Source of the DNA: Clavelina lepadiformis
Taxonomy: Eukaryota; Chordata; Ascidiacea; Aplousobranchia; Clavelinidae
Length of the DNA: 64,000 nucleotides
NCBI RefSeq assembly: GCF_947623445.1
Contig: NC_135244.1
Coordinates: 15,624,860 to 15,688,859 of the forward strand
Direction of reading: 5' to 3'
Under the pieces are notes generated by a model. It was given only the letters and a program-made list of their open reading frames with translations, did not search any database and was not told the origin of the DNA. The stretch's first letter is position 1. Every line of letters begins with the position of its first letter. The position numbers and the translations under genes were made by a program. This document shows, piece after piece, positions 16,701 through 29,335 of the stretch.

Positions 16701-19700
16701 CAAACTTTGCTTCCATTTCCCCGTGGTCGAGAGGGCTTGGTGTGTCGGCGAAACAACCCTCTGGGTACGAATGGGACATGATCGGTTACGAGTATCAAGT
16801 ATGGTAAGAGTTTGTAAACATAATTTTTTGTAAATTCGTTACCACATTTCTGCTCTGATAAAGCCCAACCGTATGGGTCAGCGGAACCTTGGACAAATTA
16901 AATAAGTCGTATACCAAAACGAGTGACATCTTTTTTATTGACAGTTTTATTGATGACTGTAAAAGATTTAATGAAATGGAAAGATGTCCGTGACTTTTAA
17001 CTACAGTGCTATGCAACAAAAGCATGTTTCTACGTGTACTTCAACAATATATTTGCCTACTGTACAGCATGTTAATAATTTTTTATTCTAGTACCCACGT
17101 CCTACATTATATTAGCAACTGCATATCCAAAAATTCAAATATATAGAAATGCCTACATCGATTGCATTACAAGACTGCAACAACTTCACCTTCATTTTCT
17201 ATTGGCCTGAACGCACTGACTTCTTCCGGTATTGCGTCCATTGCTAAAACAGTGGCTGGGCCTCGCCAACTGGTAACAGGCTCGCCAGGCTTCATCATGC
17301 CACTTTTGTCAAGTGTTTTCTTTTCCCTGGCCACTAATGGGGACATCCAAAATTCTGGGACAGAATTACTGTTGGGCTGATAGGTTTGCTTTCGTGGTAG
17401 AAATAACCTGCCTTTTGCGATACGCCTTGCTCTGCTGAAAAGTCTGGCATTGTTTCTGCAACCTGATGGGCAAATGAAATACCTTCTGAAAAACTTTCCA
17501 GCTCTGTAAGTTAATGACCAGGTAGCTTCGTCAGCTGTAGACAAATACTGTACTGTGCTAAGAGCCTTGATTTATTTTTACACGATCAACGAATACATTT
17601 CCGTTCAAATGTTTTTTTCAAACACTGTCTTCGAAGCATAGCATCGGGATTTACATGTACATTTGATAACCAAATCTTCGAACTCAATACTTCAATACTA
17701 AATAAGCAAATCTACCGGGGATACACGTTATCTAGTTGAGGGACAAAAGATGAAATAAAACTCAAAGCAAATGAAAAGGTGATCACGCGTCGCTACCTTG
17801 GTGAGGAATTACTAGAGACCTTCGATATGTGCCAGAGGAAATTGTTTATACGGTTTCCAACCATGCAACGATTAAAATTTCCCCTTTGACACAAAAATTG
17901 ACAAAATCATCCCGTATCTTATAGGATGAGTATGTCTTATAAAGTAGCACCAACCCTGGATAAGCCAAAAAAGCTAACAACAAAATGGGTTATGTGGGCT
18001 GAGGTTGTCATTTGAAAAATGGGTCGCAAAATATTGGAACGATTCACTTACAAATACGATTTATGTATCCAAAGCAACGTTGAAGCACATCATTTGTAGT
18101 AAGGTTGTAAACTATTTATCGTTCAAACTTTGTGATATATGGCGAAGTTTTTTTTTATTTTACAGACTTCGAGAAAAACGCCAAAAATTTGTTCACACGC
18201 CACGCTCAACAGTGGCTTCACGCCTTCTCACATGCGGTGTCGTTTGACTGGTCATTACGAAGCGTTATTACAGTTAATTAGCAGGTGTAGGTATGTTCAC
18301 AGAACTTTATAGGAAGTCGAGTTACTGCACAGCGGCTTACAAGTAGGAATCAAGATAGAGGTTTTAGTGTCTCTATGCAACAATATCAGTAGTAAAAATT
18401 AACCGATATTTTAGAACGATTCACACTGGAATGAACACTGAAACTTAATGGACGCAAACAATGCCTTCGAAATATCGCCCTATATTTTAGATGTTATAAT
18501 GAAACCTTTTAGTGCACTGCATTTGATCAAATAATATAAAGAAACAAGCAAATGCTGAGCGGTTTTATGGGACTGTGTTATTGCTTGGTTTACCAGATTC
18601 AAACTCATGTAGTTAAAACCGTTCACAGTTACAGTTACAACTTCTTATTGTTGTTCATATTATATTGACAATATGTCGGACTAACATTACGTTTAAGAGT
18701 TTTCAAAACTTGACCTAATAGCGCGATTTTAACCTGCAACATTCACAAATACGTCAGACATTCCTCAATCAACGAAGCGTGGCCGCGTGCTATTGGCGAC
18801 GTTACGCGTAGAGGGCTTCGTCAGAATTTGAATCGAGGAACCGTTGGCGTTGGAGCTATTCAAAAACAGCCGCGGCAAGATTGATTATGATGTCATAATG
18901 CAGTGTTCTCCCTGTTGGTCACGGTACTAAGCAACCTGTTGCTACGCGCACTTATCTACGTGCCATATGCCGTTTCTTGGAGATGAAACGTTTCTATGGA
19001 TTTGTAAAATCGTACTTCCAAGAAAAATATGTAGCTGCTTTTCTAGGCCATTAAGGTATTAGTGTATAACATACGAATCGTGCACGGTCAAATTTTAAAG
19101 GCGTAACCCGTGCTAGAAAAATACGGGAAAATTGCAATTCGACGACCGAAAAATATTGAATTCACTACAAAATGATATTCATCAAAACACTAGCCCAGTA
19201 GTTCTCAACCTTTTTTGGCTTACGGCACCCTGCAAACAACCAAAAGATTTGGCGGCACCCACAGTTACACCAAAAAGTTTCTGCATTAAATAAAAATAAT
19301 TTTCGCAACCGTTTTCCTGGACTAGTGATTAGTGCGCAATAACTTGCGGCACCCTTGCGAAACGTAAATGGCACCCCGGTTGAGAACCACTGCACTAGGG
19401 GCTTGAATAACGCTTGTTCAATTAACAGGGCGGCTTATCATGTTGTTTGAAACAGGACATATTCGGAGTAACATATTCAAGCAAAAGTGGAAGAATGCAC
19501 TTGAAAATTTTGAGATAAAAGAGCAACCGAAATTATTTTGTGGGTCGTGCCAAAGACAAAGTAACAACGAACAAAACCGTTGAAATGTCGGCTTGGTCGT
19601 AAAATACGATGACAACGGCTTGTCCGAGATGGCAGCTGATTGGCTAATTAAATTGAGACGTTCTGACGTTACAATAAACATTCTTTAAGCCGTCTAAAGG

Positions 19701-22700
19701 ACAATGATTACGCGACAACAGTTTAGTTTATTTATTTCCAGCGAAACGACCGTTTTTCTTTTCGTCACATTCAAGATTTATTACGTCACAATGAGTTGGT
19801 TGGTAGCATGGAGTGTGAACTGACTTTGAGTCTGTTACAAATGTAATTGAGAGATAAACGGGATCGCTGATTGCAGTTTGTCAAATCGTTTCAACTCGTT
19901 CGAAATTACAGGGATGTAAACTCTAATTATTTCTGCGTAATTAAGTAGCAATTTCATAAAGTCTGTTTAAACATTAGCTTTCAATCAATTCGCGGTGTGG
20001 GAACTCATCGTCCGACCTGTGTAGTCATTTTGGCTAGCAAAATCGGTACCAAGGTAGAACAAGCATGGATACGCATGATTGAAAAACATAATTCGCAAAA
20101 ATGTCCTTGCTCTAAATACAAGAGTGAGGGTGGACCATTCCTATCATACCAACCCCACGCATTTACCAAGGGTTAGGCTATATACAATATGGCGCCAGTA
20201 AACTTCTGTGAGCATCATGAACAGATTTACCAAATGTCTACTATGGCTTCCTTTAAATTCGTTATGTCGCGCTAATCGTTACAAAAGTTTTTGTCATACA
20301 GTAGGATAAGATTATCACGTTGTAAAAAAATATTACAGATTGTGTTTATACATACTTATAAATCCGCAATGAAATGTTGTTAAAATTATTGTCGCACATC
20401 TTCACGATCAACAGTAAATCATGATTGACCACACACCTGTTACCGGATTTTTGTGAATGAAAAATTTCTTTTCAGCGGGAAAATGTCTATTATGACGTCG
20501 GTTGCGCTCTGATGCGCAAGCCAACGAGAAGCAAAAGCGGTTCTGATAAAATAATAGCATGTTCACAGGGCGGGAATTGTGAAAGTTCAAAAACGCCAAA
20601 AATAATTTGCGGAGGCGTATTGTAAGTAGACATCAGGTGCAACGCGCAGGAGGAATGTTTGCTCAAGCAATACAAAAATACGGCTGTTTTTCGACGGATT
20701 TATGACATGTTGTATAGTGTACCCACAAAAAAACCGTTGGTCGCATCATTAATGTCAGTTTTGAAGCCGCTTAACGTATTTCAAGAAACCATTGCCACTG
20801 AAAAAATATTTTTCTAACTTTTCAGACAACGCCACTATAACGAACACTATCACAACATACAGCGCATTACGCGATTTATACAAGCGTAGTATAGGGAAGG
20901 AGATACCGAGACATACAGGCCTGGGCAAGTTGTGGATAACCACGCTACCATGCCCAGACAAAACTCGTGGTACGTGGCTTGGTACACGATCAAATAAAGC
21001 ACGTAGATTTATTTGCAAGCTTAAAGAACAAAAGGTCGTGACTTACTCTGGATGCAAACTTTCACGGAAAACCACCCCAAGACTGTGCGAAGAGGCATTT
21101 TTCGTCAAGAGCTTGTTTTGTCTTAATCTAAACTTAATCTTAATCAGTATTCAATTTACTTGGACGAGATTATAATGTAATGGTAGTAGCGCAAGACAAT
21201 CACTACGTTTTCACCACGATTAGTCTCATCGCACTGGCTGTTGTACAGCCATTGAACAAACTCTTTTAAATTAGCTGACACAGATCTGTAGTTATGTTTG
21301 AACTTGTTGGCACTTGGTGCGATGATTAAGTACCTTTAAAGTAAAAGTAGTGAATTGGCTTGACTCGTATTGTATTGTATATACGACCGGCAGGCGACAG
21401 CGTTCGGTAAAGCTGTTAACAAATCGACTTCAAGATAGGACAAATCCCTTTTTATACTGACTTAATCGGCCAACGATATTTGATACAGCGAGGTTACGCG
21501 ATACGCCTAATCACATTATTAAGCTTTTTACATCAACTGATTTTCCAGTAACCAAACGTTTAACGAAACGTTCTGAAAAAACGCGTATACCTTGAAAAGA
21601 CCACTTGGTACCTCGACAGCGTAATGACGACATCGCATTTTTAGCGTGTGTGCGCTTTAAACAATACGCAGAATTTCCGGATCTTTGCGTTGGAGAAATT
21701 CTGTAACTGTAGCCTCAGATGGTATCAAAAATTCCCTTGCGCATTATAACGCCAGTGATGCAAAGTCGACAACCATCATACTACTGTTATACTGTGCATG
21801 CACATGACAAAATATTGCTGCATTAACAAAATATATACTGATGAACACGATTGTGACGTTAATTTGGCGCCATTTTCAAACAAAAGCTCGTTAAGTTTTG
21901 CATGTAATTGTTTGCCATTCGACATTTGGCGGACGGCACTGATAAGCATCTCATCGATAAAAATGTAGATGTATGATTGCGTGCGACCAAACTTTTCGAT
22001 AACTAGTTACTGTGGAAAACTAGCCGGTTACCAGATGGCTGAACCGCTAAACAAATATGTTTAAGGCAAAGCTGACAAAAGTAATCGATCTTATTCATAA
22101 AGCCATAAACATGCTGCACAATGCGTTAACATACTGTACTGTACCTTGGCAGAAAATCAAAAATCTGACTAAGTTATGTTTGTTTTCCGTGAAAATTACG
22201 TTAGTGTTCGATTTACTAAATCGGTCAATTGCTGTGTGGACGCATTTAGGACAAGTAATGACAAATAACACATTTTGGTGCCAATTGAACATATGCCAAC
22301 TGCACTATAAATGAATAAGGCTACGCTAGCAACTGTTCACCGTTCCGCTAGTCTGACCACAGCTGCCGATCGTTGGCGGCTCGCGCGAAATTCAAATAAC
22401 AGACAGAAAAGTGGACATGTTCATTACATGCCAAGCTTTGGAATATTAACAACTATTTCGCTTGTTTTGATGTTGTAGTTATTGTCAACTGGTATATTTC
22501 GATTGAGTAAAACCTTAGGATTAACGTTAAGAGAGATTAATTTCTGTTTTGTGTATACATCATCGCATCATACACATTTGAATTGGTTTTCCCAGATATA
22601 CGTTATCGAACTGAGCATGCGGTTGCAAGATAGCCTACGCAAACTATTATGTTTATGACTACTCAACGAACTTTCTAAAACAATAACGGATTACTAAGTA

Positions 22701-23937
22701 AACAATCAACTTGCATGAAAAAATAAAGTGCAGGGTAGAGTGTATAGTAGACATACAGGCAGAGACAGGTCACCCAGATCAAGCGGAGTAACTGTTAAAT
22801 GTCACAGCAGGTAGATTCTAACGCATACACCTGGTTTCTATGTACACTTAGACATAGACAAAGAATCAAGCTGTTATACACCTCTCACTTATCGCCATGA
22901 GCATGGATAATTACTGTTGTTTTCTGGACTAGACATACACTCATTGAATAGGTAACTGCAGCGCTATTAGCCATGGAGAATGCGAAACTGTTTATTTTAC
23001 TAACAAATTAGCAAAGCCCACTGGGCAGTCCCAAATGACCTAACGCCGCTATATGACCGTTTGTTTAAGACAACATAACTGCTTCACTTGCGAGTTGCAA
23101 CGAATGTCCTTTCATCGTACTTTTACACATATTGAAGTCACGAATGCACAACGATATAGAATATTTCTCAATTATACATCACTCACCATCGTCATCGTTG
23201 TCGACAGAGGGTGAATTGAGGTTCAATGCACAGGGCAAGGTCGCAGGAGATGGATTACCTAAGGGATGGGGAGACTCGAGACTGGACACACTGGAGAGGG
23301 AAAGACGCTTGCGCGGTGTGTTCGTTTCATGGCTAGAATAAACAGTTGGGCATAACAACCAGTACGTCGACTCGTTAAGTGCATGCTTAACTGTACCTGT
23401 AAGCCTCAAAGATTAAAAACTATTTGTTGCAATTTGAGAGTATCAAAGTTACCTGGTGTTCAGTTCACGGAAATCAAAAGCCAAACTTGACATTGGAGAC
23501 ATGCTTTCTTTTGGTGAATACACACCGGGTGAATAGCCTCCGTGATTGCGAGCATAAAGTAGGCTAAAATTTGTAAAACATACAATGGAAAATTTCTCAT
23601 ATTGAAAAACTCGCAGGCAAAGATAGAAAGTGAGCACATTCTATCATGTACGTTAAAGAAACAGAGAAACTCATACAAATAATAACCTTTTTGATGCTAA
23701 CAGCGCTCACCGATTTGGTATTAGAGATCGTCCACCAGAAGATTGCAAATACGTACACGGCTTAGGAAGTCCAGTCGAAGAGCCTGTTGAAGACAAACCA
23801 ACGTTTTCCTTGTCATATCCCTTTGAAGTTGCCGAAGTGGTTCCATGACTACCCAAAAAAGAGTTAAGTAATGCCGGCTTGATAATGGATGATGCTGACC
23901 GATTGGAGGTGGCCGATGAAAAACCAGAGTCGGTCAT
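13715..23937 (-). CDS. CDC25: CDC25-type dual-specificity phosphatase (M-phase inducer)
   Basis: Activates cyclin-dependent kinases by removing inhibitory phosphates. Exons in transcript order: 23711-23937, 23453-23563, 23187-23332, 16594-16760, 15724-16482, 15262-15567, 14601-15050, 14368-14501, 14040-14265 and 13715-13855. GT-AG borders and phases agree, giving about 888 aa. The rhodanese-type catalytic domain includes [23 protein letters not shown] (about 738-751) and the active-site CEFSSER (Cys793, Arg799). The C-terminus carries [10 protein letters not shown] and SKTWAGEK. Conserved regulatory pieces include [19 protein letters not shown] (14-3-3-type site), LITAPLL and ELFRSPS. DSGFSS at residues 3-8 fits a beta-TrCP degron. 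The protein is longer than vertebrate CDC25s (about 470-580 aa), mainly in the serine-rich N-terminal half. One intron is 6.4 kb, the others about 100-210 bp. The start ATG has a good context (AACCATGA), but the frame stays open 24 codons upstream, so further 5' exons are possible. Confidence 0.92.
17167..17544 (-). CDS. Hypothetical ORF inside the CDC25 intron
   Basis: A 125-codon reading frame on the same strand as CDC25. I do not recognise the product. A good acceptor (TTTGTCTACAG) precedes codon 4, so it could be the last exon of a nested or alternatively spliced transcript. The C-terminal half is balanced in composition and looks protein-like (for example [14 protein letters not shown] and [14 protein letters not shown]). 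The N-terminal half is basic and cysteine-containing. A second frame is also open for about 45 codons in the first part. There is no signal peptide or membrane segment. It may be coding or chance. Confidence 0.3.
   Translation of the reverse strand: MSTADEATWSLTYRAGKFFRRYFICPSGCRNNARLFSRARRIAKGRLFLPRKQTYQPNSNSVPEFWMSPLVAREKKTLDKSGMMKPGEPVTSWRGPATVLAMDAIPEEVSAFRPIENEGEVVAVL
19188..19400. mobile_element. hAT-type miniature element in the CDC25 intron
   Basis: The element proper is 19196-19392 (197 bp). The ends are CAGTAGTTCTCAACC and GGTTGAGAACCACTG, inverted repeats of 15 bp with one mismatch and of the common animal hAT type. Flanking 8-bp sites CACTAGCC (19188-19195) and CACTAGGG (19393-19400) match at 6 of 8, as expected for an aged 8-bp hAT target duplication. 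There is no coding capacity. Confidence 0.85.
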
Positions 23938-24009
23938 GGTTTGGGGGCAAAGCTTGCCTTCAAGCAGCAGAACACCACAGCTATTTAGGTTGTTATGGGA
24001 AATTGGAAA
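23938..24009 (-). other. Possible upstream coding extension of CDC25 exon 1
   Basis: The CDC25 frame stays open for 24 codons upstream of the chosen ATG, back to a TAG that doubles as a possible acceptor (AAAATAG). If used, this piece would join to an exon further upstream; see 24922-25101. The evidence is frame and splice sites only. Confidence 0.3.
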
Positions 24010-24921
24010 CTATTTTATTAAAATCCAATTATATCCTACACAAGTAAGGATGTCTATCTGTGATGTTCTATAAAAAAGAAACAAAACGTTCGTTCACTTA
24101 ATCCTAATAAGGCAGCATACGACCAGTAATCCGTTAGTTTTTGTACAAGTATTGTATAATTAAGTTTTCAACTAGGTTTAACCTAAATCTTGCCAATGTC
24201 CATCGAGGATCAACCGACTAACTAACTATTAAAAAAGTTTTCCTGCAGAATAAGGAACCCTCAAAAGAGCTAGCTTTCATCTACGCGACATTAACCACGC
24301 TACTTCATGCTCTGAAAAGAATGAATCGACAGACGTTCACTTCAGTTTACGTAAACCAAAGAAATACCGACAACGGCTCTAATAGCTTCGTAAGTAGAGC
24401 TCATTGAAAGCCTATTTCAACAAAATGCCAAAAATATGCGTCACACCTACATCGATTTTTATAAATCAAGCAATCAGAAGAATGCTGACATTTGTTCGGC
24501 ATTATTACTTTCTAAACTACTTCCAAACTGCAGTTCTCATGGTAAAACACTTTGATGGTTTAATCAAAGTTGATGAAATAAACAGATGAAATTGAGTTCT
24601 TGGGGTGTCTATTAATTATCTTGCTGTAGTGGTAAACATTATATTCGTCGCTCCCTCACACACAATGACGAAAAACATTAATAAAATCATTCTGCTGCTG
24701 TTGCTTAAAACACCGCTATTAAAGAATGTACCAGAAACATTGACCAACACAAAAATGTAAAAAAGAATATCGGGTGTGTAAGTCGGCTTCAATTACTGAC
24801 TTGCGATAACACATAACGTGTTTGTTCGATTAGTTTGATGGTCTCTTTCAAAAATACAAACTAGATCTATCATTCTGAGCTCATCTCAGCTTGAGTTTGC
24901 TTTGCCTTCACCGATGCTCAC

Positions 24922-25101
24922 TGATTTACTTGGCCACTTCTTGGTCTGCTCTACGCCCTTTTTCTCACTTCTGTCTCTTAACGGCGAAAGGTAAAAGGAA
25001 ACTCCCGCAACGGCCTTCACAGTGTATGGGGCATTTAATTTCAAATCCGTTTTGTCAACAATACCTGATATGCCCAGCCTCTGCTTGATCGTACCTTGCA
25101 T
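24922..25101 (-). CDS. Possible additional first exon of CDC25, or unrelated ORF
   Basis: This is a 60-codon frame starting with ATG (MQGTIKQRLGISGIVDKTDL) and ending in a strong donor, TCA|GTGAGC, in phase 0. It matches the phase of the acceptor before 24009. Spliced together, the product would add 84 residues to the CDC25 N-terminus through an intron of about 910 bp. Without splicing the ORF continues to 24886. I recognise no homologue of this peptide, so the link to CDC25 rests only on phase and orientation. Confidence 0.3.
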
Positions 25102-28100
25102 TGCACTTTTTCGACCAGTTCCTTGAGATATCTACGCTCGTTTAGTGGATTATGCAAAATCGCATGGGGCGGCTTTCCGGATATTTCAGTATTAGTATTT
25201 TATATCTCTTTTTGCTGACCTAGCTTTGAGAGTATTACTGCAAAAAAGAATATCACACACGTGTAGCATTTCTAACGAGCGCATTGGTATTTATTGAATC
25301 CGCCAACAGTCTTTCGAGCTAAACACAATGTTTTCCTATTCCTGTGTTTTTCGCGACATTTTCTTAGTAGGTTTGAGTACATGATGATCGCTGACTGATA
25401 TTTGATAGCATTAAGCTTAAACTAAGGCTGAGGAAAACAGCGGTTAAATGTACCGGTTTGAAACCATTGTTTTACTGGTGCAAGCGATAGATCTAATGAC
25501 AAATTCTATCCTCTGGGTGTGCTTTTTCTATCCGAAAGGTCGCCTGCTGCTTTTTTCAGTGCATTTTAGACTGTGCGATGTTTTGCTTCACTCGCGGGTA
25601 GAAAGATAAGCAGACTTGCGGCCTTTTCATTATTTTCTCCGATGTTATCTCCAACCCGACCGACCTATCTGTACTTCTCACCTGTACATTGTATTCAGGC
25701 GTAAAGATAGCGTATATTTGCAGGGAGAAAAAATGCGGATTGTTTGACCATTGTAACTTCACAGAATGTGTTATCGTTTTTATTTTGACTATTCAGCCGT
25801 CAATTCAAACTACTTTATGCAGTTCATCCAGAGCTTACAGAAAAACTTTCCCTTAATTGAACTGAACAGTTTACCAGTACCGGTACTTTAGTTCAACACT
25901 CCAACTTAATATAAACCAGACTTGGCTGTTCTAGGCAAGCAAATGATGAATGACGTAACCGCAGCTCGCTTACCATATGCTTTCGTAAGTGTCTTTACCT
26001 CGCCCTATTTGTAGTTTCAGCACGAATGTTATCAGGATTTTATATCTTTTTAATTGAAGGCTGCTGGCCGTAAAAATATAACGATTGCTTAGCAATTTTT
26101 CTTGACAGAAACCTACATATGCCAAGGGGTTTAGCGTTTGGCTGTAATCGGTGACTGAATCTTGAATGACGGATTTACTACACATTAAGCTCACCCTAAA
26201 CCCAATATCCAGTAGGAGTAAACATCTTCACAGAAGTGAACTATATTCGTAGAGAAGGAAATTACAGTCAGCGCGAAAATGCTGGGTAGTTTCATGTCAA
26301 CATTAAGTAGACGCAGATGCAAGTTCTAACAACAAGCCACAAGGAAGGGTCGCGTATACAATGCAAAGCTGCAACGAGGACTTGAAGAACTTCACGAATT
26401 GCATTGAAAATTTCGACAACGTTAAGACCTGGGAACAAACTTTAAATTGTTTCCCGAACGATTCAAACTTTTCACGCTCTAAAGAACACACGCAAAAGCT
26501 GTCCACGTTAGGTCACCGGCAACAAAGTAAACATGCGGTTGCAAAAAGGACATAACGTCGAAACGTGTAAGAAACGTCCGTCCCAAAAGTTAAACTTGTG
26601 GCTTTTTCAAGCGTGAATACTGGTATCCGGAACAGGCGTTGTTTGAAAAATTCAACAAATTTGTTAGCTCAAACGAATGACCGGCGTTACTGTTAACGTA
26701 TTACACTCGAAGCGTGAACGGTTTTTTAGTTAATATATTCCACAAAATTACCTACATTCAATTTTGTGCATGCTATCAACAATACCATCGTTAACCAACC
26801 TATTTCCACAGCAACGAACGCTTAAAATTACCCGAGCATTTCTTGTTTTACATTCTCCTTTTCCACTATATCAAAATAGAATGAATGTGCTGCTACGCTA
26901 GGTTGACTACTTTGCGAGCACCGTTTGTGTTATTAATGTAATTCGCTTTGTTTATAACATACTTATTTGCCTAGATTTGCATTTGCCTATAAATTACAGC
27001 GTATAGCAATTATTACCAACAACTATTCAATATTCTGAAGAAATAATCACGACTTTAAGTCACTAAAAATTAATTCTCTCCGTTTTTATAGGTCAAAAGG
27101 CACTAACATGGCCTACCTTCGCAGAAACCATCAGATGCAAATAGTTACAATAAAAAGTAAGTTCGGGTGACAAGATTAGCTTGCACGTAATGAAACGTGT
27201 TTGTTGACAAATCAACAAGCAAACAATTGCACGTGCCCGACAGGCAAGGTGTTAAACGAACCAGCAAACTCTATGAAATCTGCACTAGGCAAAAAACAAC
27301 ATGCAAACAATATCACCAGGAACGAGTGAAACGATTTGCGGAACGACATGGTTAGCTTGCAAAGTGTTGGTTATCTTGGAATGAACAGAACAAGCATTCT
27401 TAGCACATTTGCAAGGTTTCTTATAATTTGACCTGGATTTCTATTATGTCATAAAAATCAAAGAATGGGAAATTGTCAGTTACGACCGTTATCGATTATT
27501 ACGGGAAAGTCTAACGTTCACTGAAGCAGTAACAAAAAGCGGCACACATCAGATAACGCAACACAAACAAAAAGATGCTTTCGAACAAAAACAATGCGTT
27601 TCAGGAATAAAACAAAAGATAATCGTGGGTTCAACCAAAGAGATATCGAATTTAGAAAGCGACTTCGGCATTACTAGTCACGGGTCGCATAATCATGTGT
27701 TCAACTTTTATATTCGACGCTATCTATTGCAGTCAAGAGGCGGTGAGACATTTACGCGAGTATTGGGCGGACTCCGCTCACTAATCCCCGCTTATCCAGA
27801 CAGTCTGCAAGCCACTTGCTTGTAATTGCTTTCTTAAAATCTTGTGCGTCTATTGTGCATGGCGATTACATGATTAATTTTGATTGAACATAACAACGTA
27901 TGAGGACATGAGCGTAAGTACTCTGTTAAAATAAAACCAAAGACCAAGTTCATTTCCAAAACTCCCAATAGTCAGTCGATTGATGCTAGAACTGATTTTT
28001 AATTGTGCAGTACCTAGAATTACGGGGCTAGCGTCCACGCAACTTAATTCACGTCACCTATATAGCCTCACCATTAATGAATGCGAAACATTTGTCGGGG

Positions 28101-28948
28101 AAATACGTACGGAAACTTAAGGCTTATCCACGCTATTACGCAACATTTGAAAATAGTTATAACAAAAAAGTATTCAGGCGCAAAAGTATTTTTGAGAGTC
28201 TCGTAGACTGCACTTTTAAAATAAGTATAATTCGTTCAGTGATAAAAAGACATAATAATTCGTACAATTATTTATAACTTCAAAACGGGTTATTCCAAGA
28301 AAATGCAGAATAACTGCTATTCCACTCAAAGCTAATCATGGTGAAAAGTGATATTTATCGCCGCCTTTGCAAAGCGGTGGTTATAAAACAAAGCGATAGA
28401 TTGCAGGACAAAGCAGAACTTGCACCGTATTAGTGCCAAGCAATTTGCCGCGTTGGGCATTCCCCAAAGTTAATCTAAAATGAGAAACAATTTAAAAATG
28501 GTAACGTTTACAAAGAAAATTTTGGCCAACTTGCTTCGCCATCTGCGCAGAGGACTTTCCGCCGGACAAACAAATTTCAACAGCTGACATAATTTTCTGG
28601 GGAGTCTAATCTGCAAGTAAGTTGGGTAACGCCGACCTATATTGACAGTTTGTTTCTTGACAAGCCTTAATGAGAAAAGGCTGCACGAGACGCTGCGATC
28701 ACTGCGATCCAGCTTGCACTTCTACACTTTTACAAATAACAATCCTAAAAAACAAAACAATTTACTGTAAAATGATTTTCCAACCACGGTCGACAACCAT
28801 GAAACTAAAACTACATTAAGAGGTGAAGGTGTAGTAATAAATCTCGCCTCAATATAAACTTGAACTTAGCTTCAAGTAGCTCGGCATACTCTTACAAAAA
28901 AATCAACTGTACTTCACTAACGTTAGCGAATGGTGCAAATGACTTTCA

Positions 28949-29335
28949 TCAGGCTAAAGACACATCCAGCCACTTCGTAGTTTCGTGCACGATCGGATCT
29001 ACAAATGCCACAAACAGAGCCGATGATGCGGCAACGAGTTCTTGCAAAATAGGTTCAAGCGAAGGCCAGTGCGACAAAAAAGACAAAATCCGAACCACTA
29101 TGTGGAAAATGTCATTTTCGCTAAAGTGATTTCGATTGCAATGAAACTTCTCAATGATCACAGGCTTCACAGCAATATTGGTGCCGTCAACTTTTTCGCA
29201 TGACTGCAGACTGTCTGCATCCAATGCGAAACGCGTTATTATCCAAAACAGCATGTAGCGACTCAGCTTAAATGCTAATACTAATAATAATAATAACTCA
29301 AGATAATGCATAAACACAGAACGTACATATCTCAT
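28949..29335 (-). CDS. Hypothetical ORF, hydrophobic N-terminus
   Basis: A 128-codon frame with a hydrophobic segment near residues 8-35 that could act as a signal anchor, and a mostly hydrophobic C-terminal half. I recognise no family. An 89-codon frame is open on the opposite strand over the same bases, which weakens the case. No flanking exon was identified. It is listed only because it is the longest frame in this gene-poor region. Confidence 0.18.
   Translation of the reverse strand: MRYVRSVFMHYLELLLLLVLAFKLSRYMLFWIITRFALDADSLQSCEKVDGTNIAVKPVIIEKFHCNRNHFSENDIFHIVVRILSFLSHWPSLEPILQELVAASSALFVAFVDPIVHETTKWLDVSLA

Larger units (their letters stand above)
16761..23186 (-). other. Large CDC25 intron (6.4 kb)
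   Basis: The donor is GTGAGT after a phase-1 codon at 23187. The acceptor CCCAG lies before 16760. Joining across it restores the conserved stretch ending in [12 protein letters not shown], which supports the splice. The intron holds an unassigned ORF (17167-17544), a hAT-type element (19196-19392) and otherwise AT-rich sequence without recognisable genes. Confidence 0.75.

Noticed and set aside
20755..21175. 127-codon plus and 87-codon minus ORFs
   Set aside because: Mutually overlapping within the large intron, no motif and low-complexity C-terminus.
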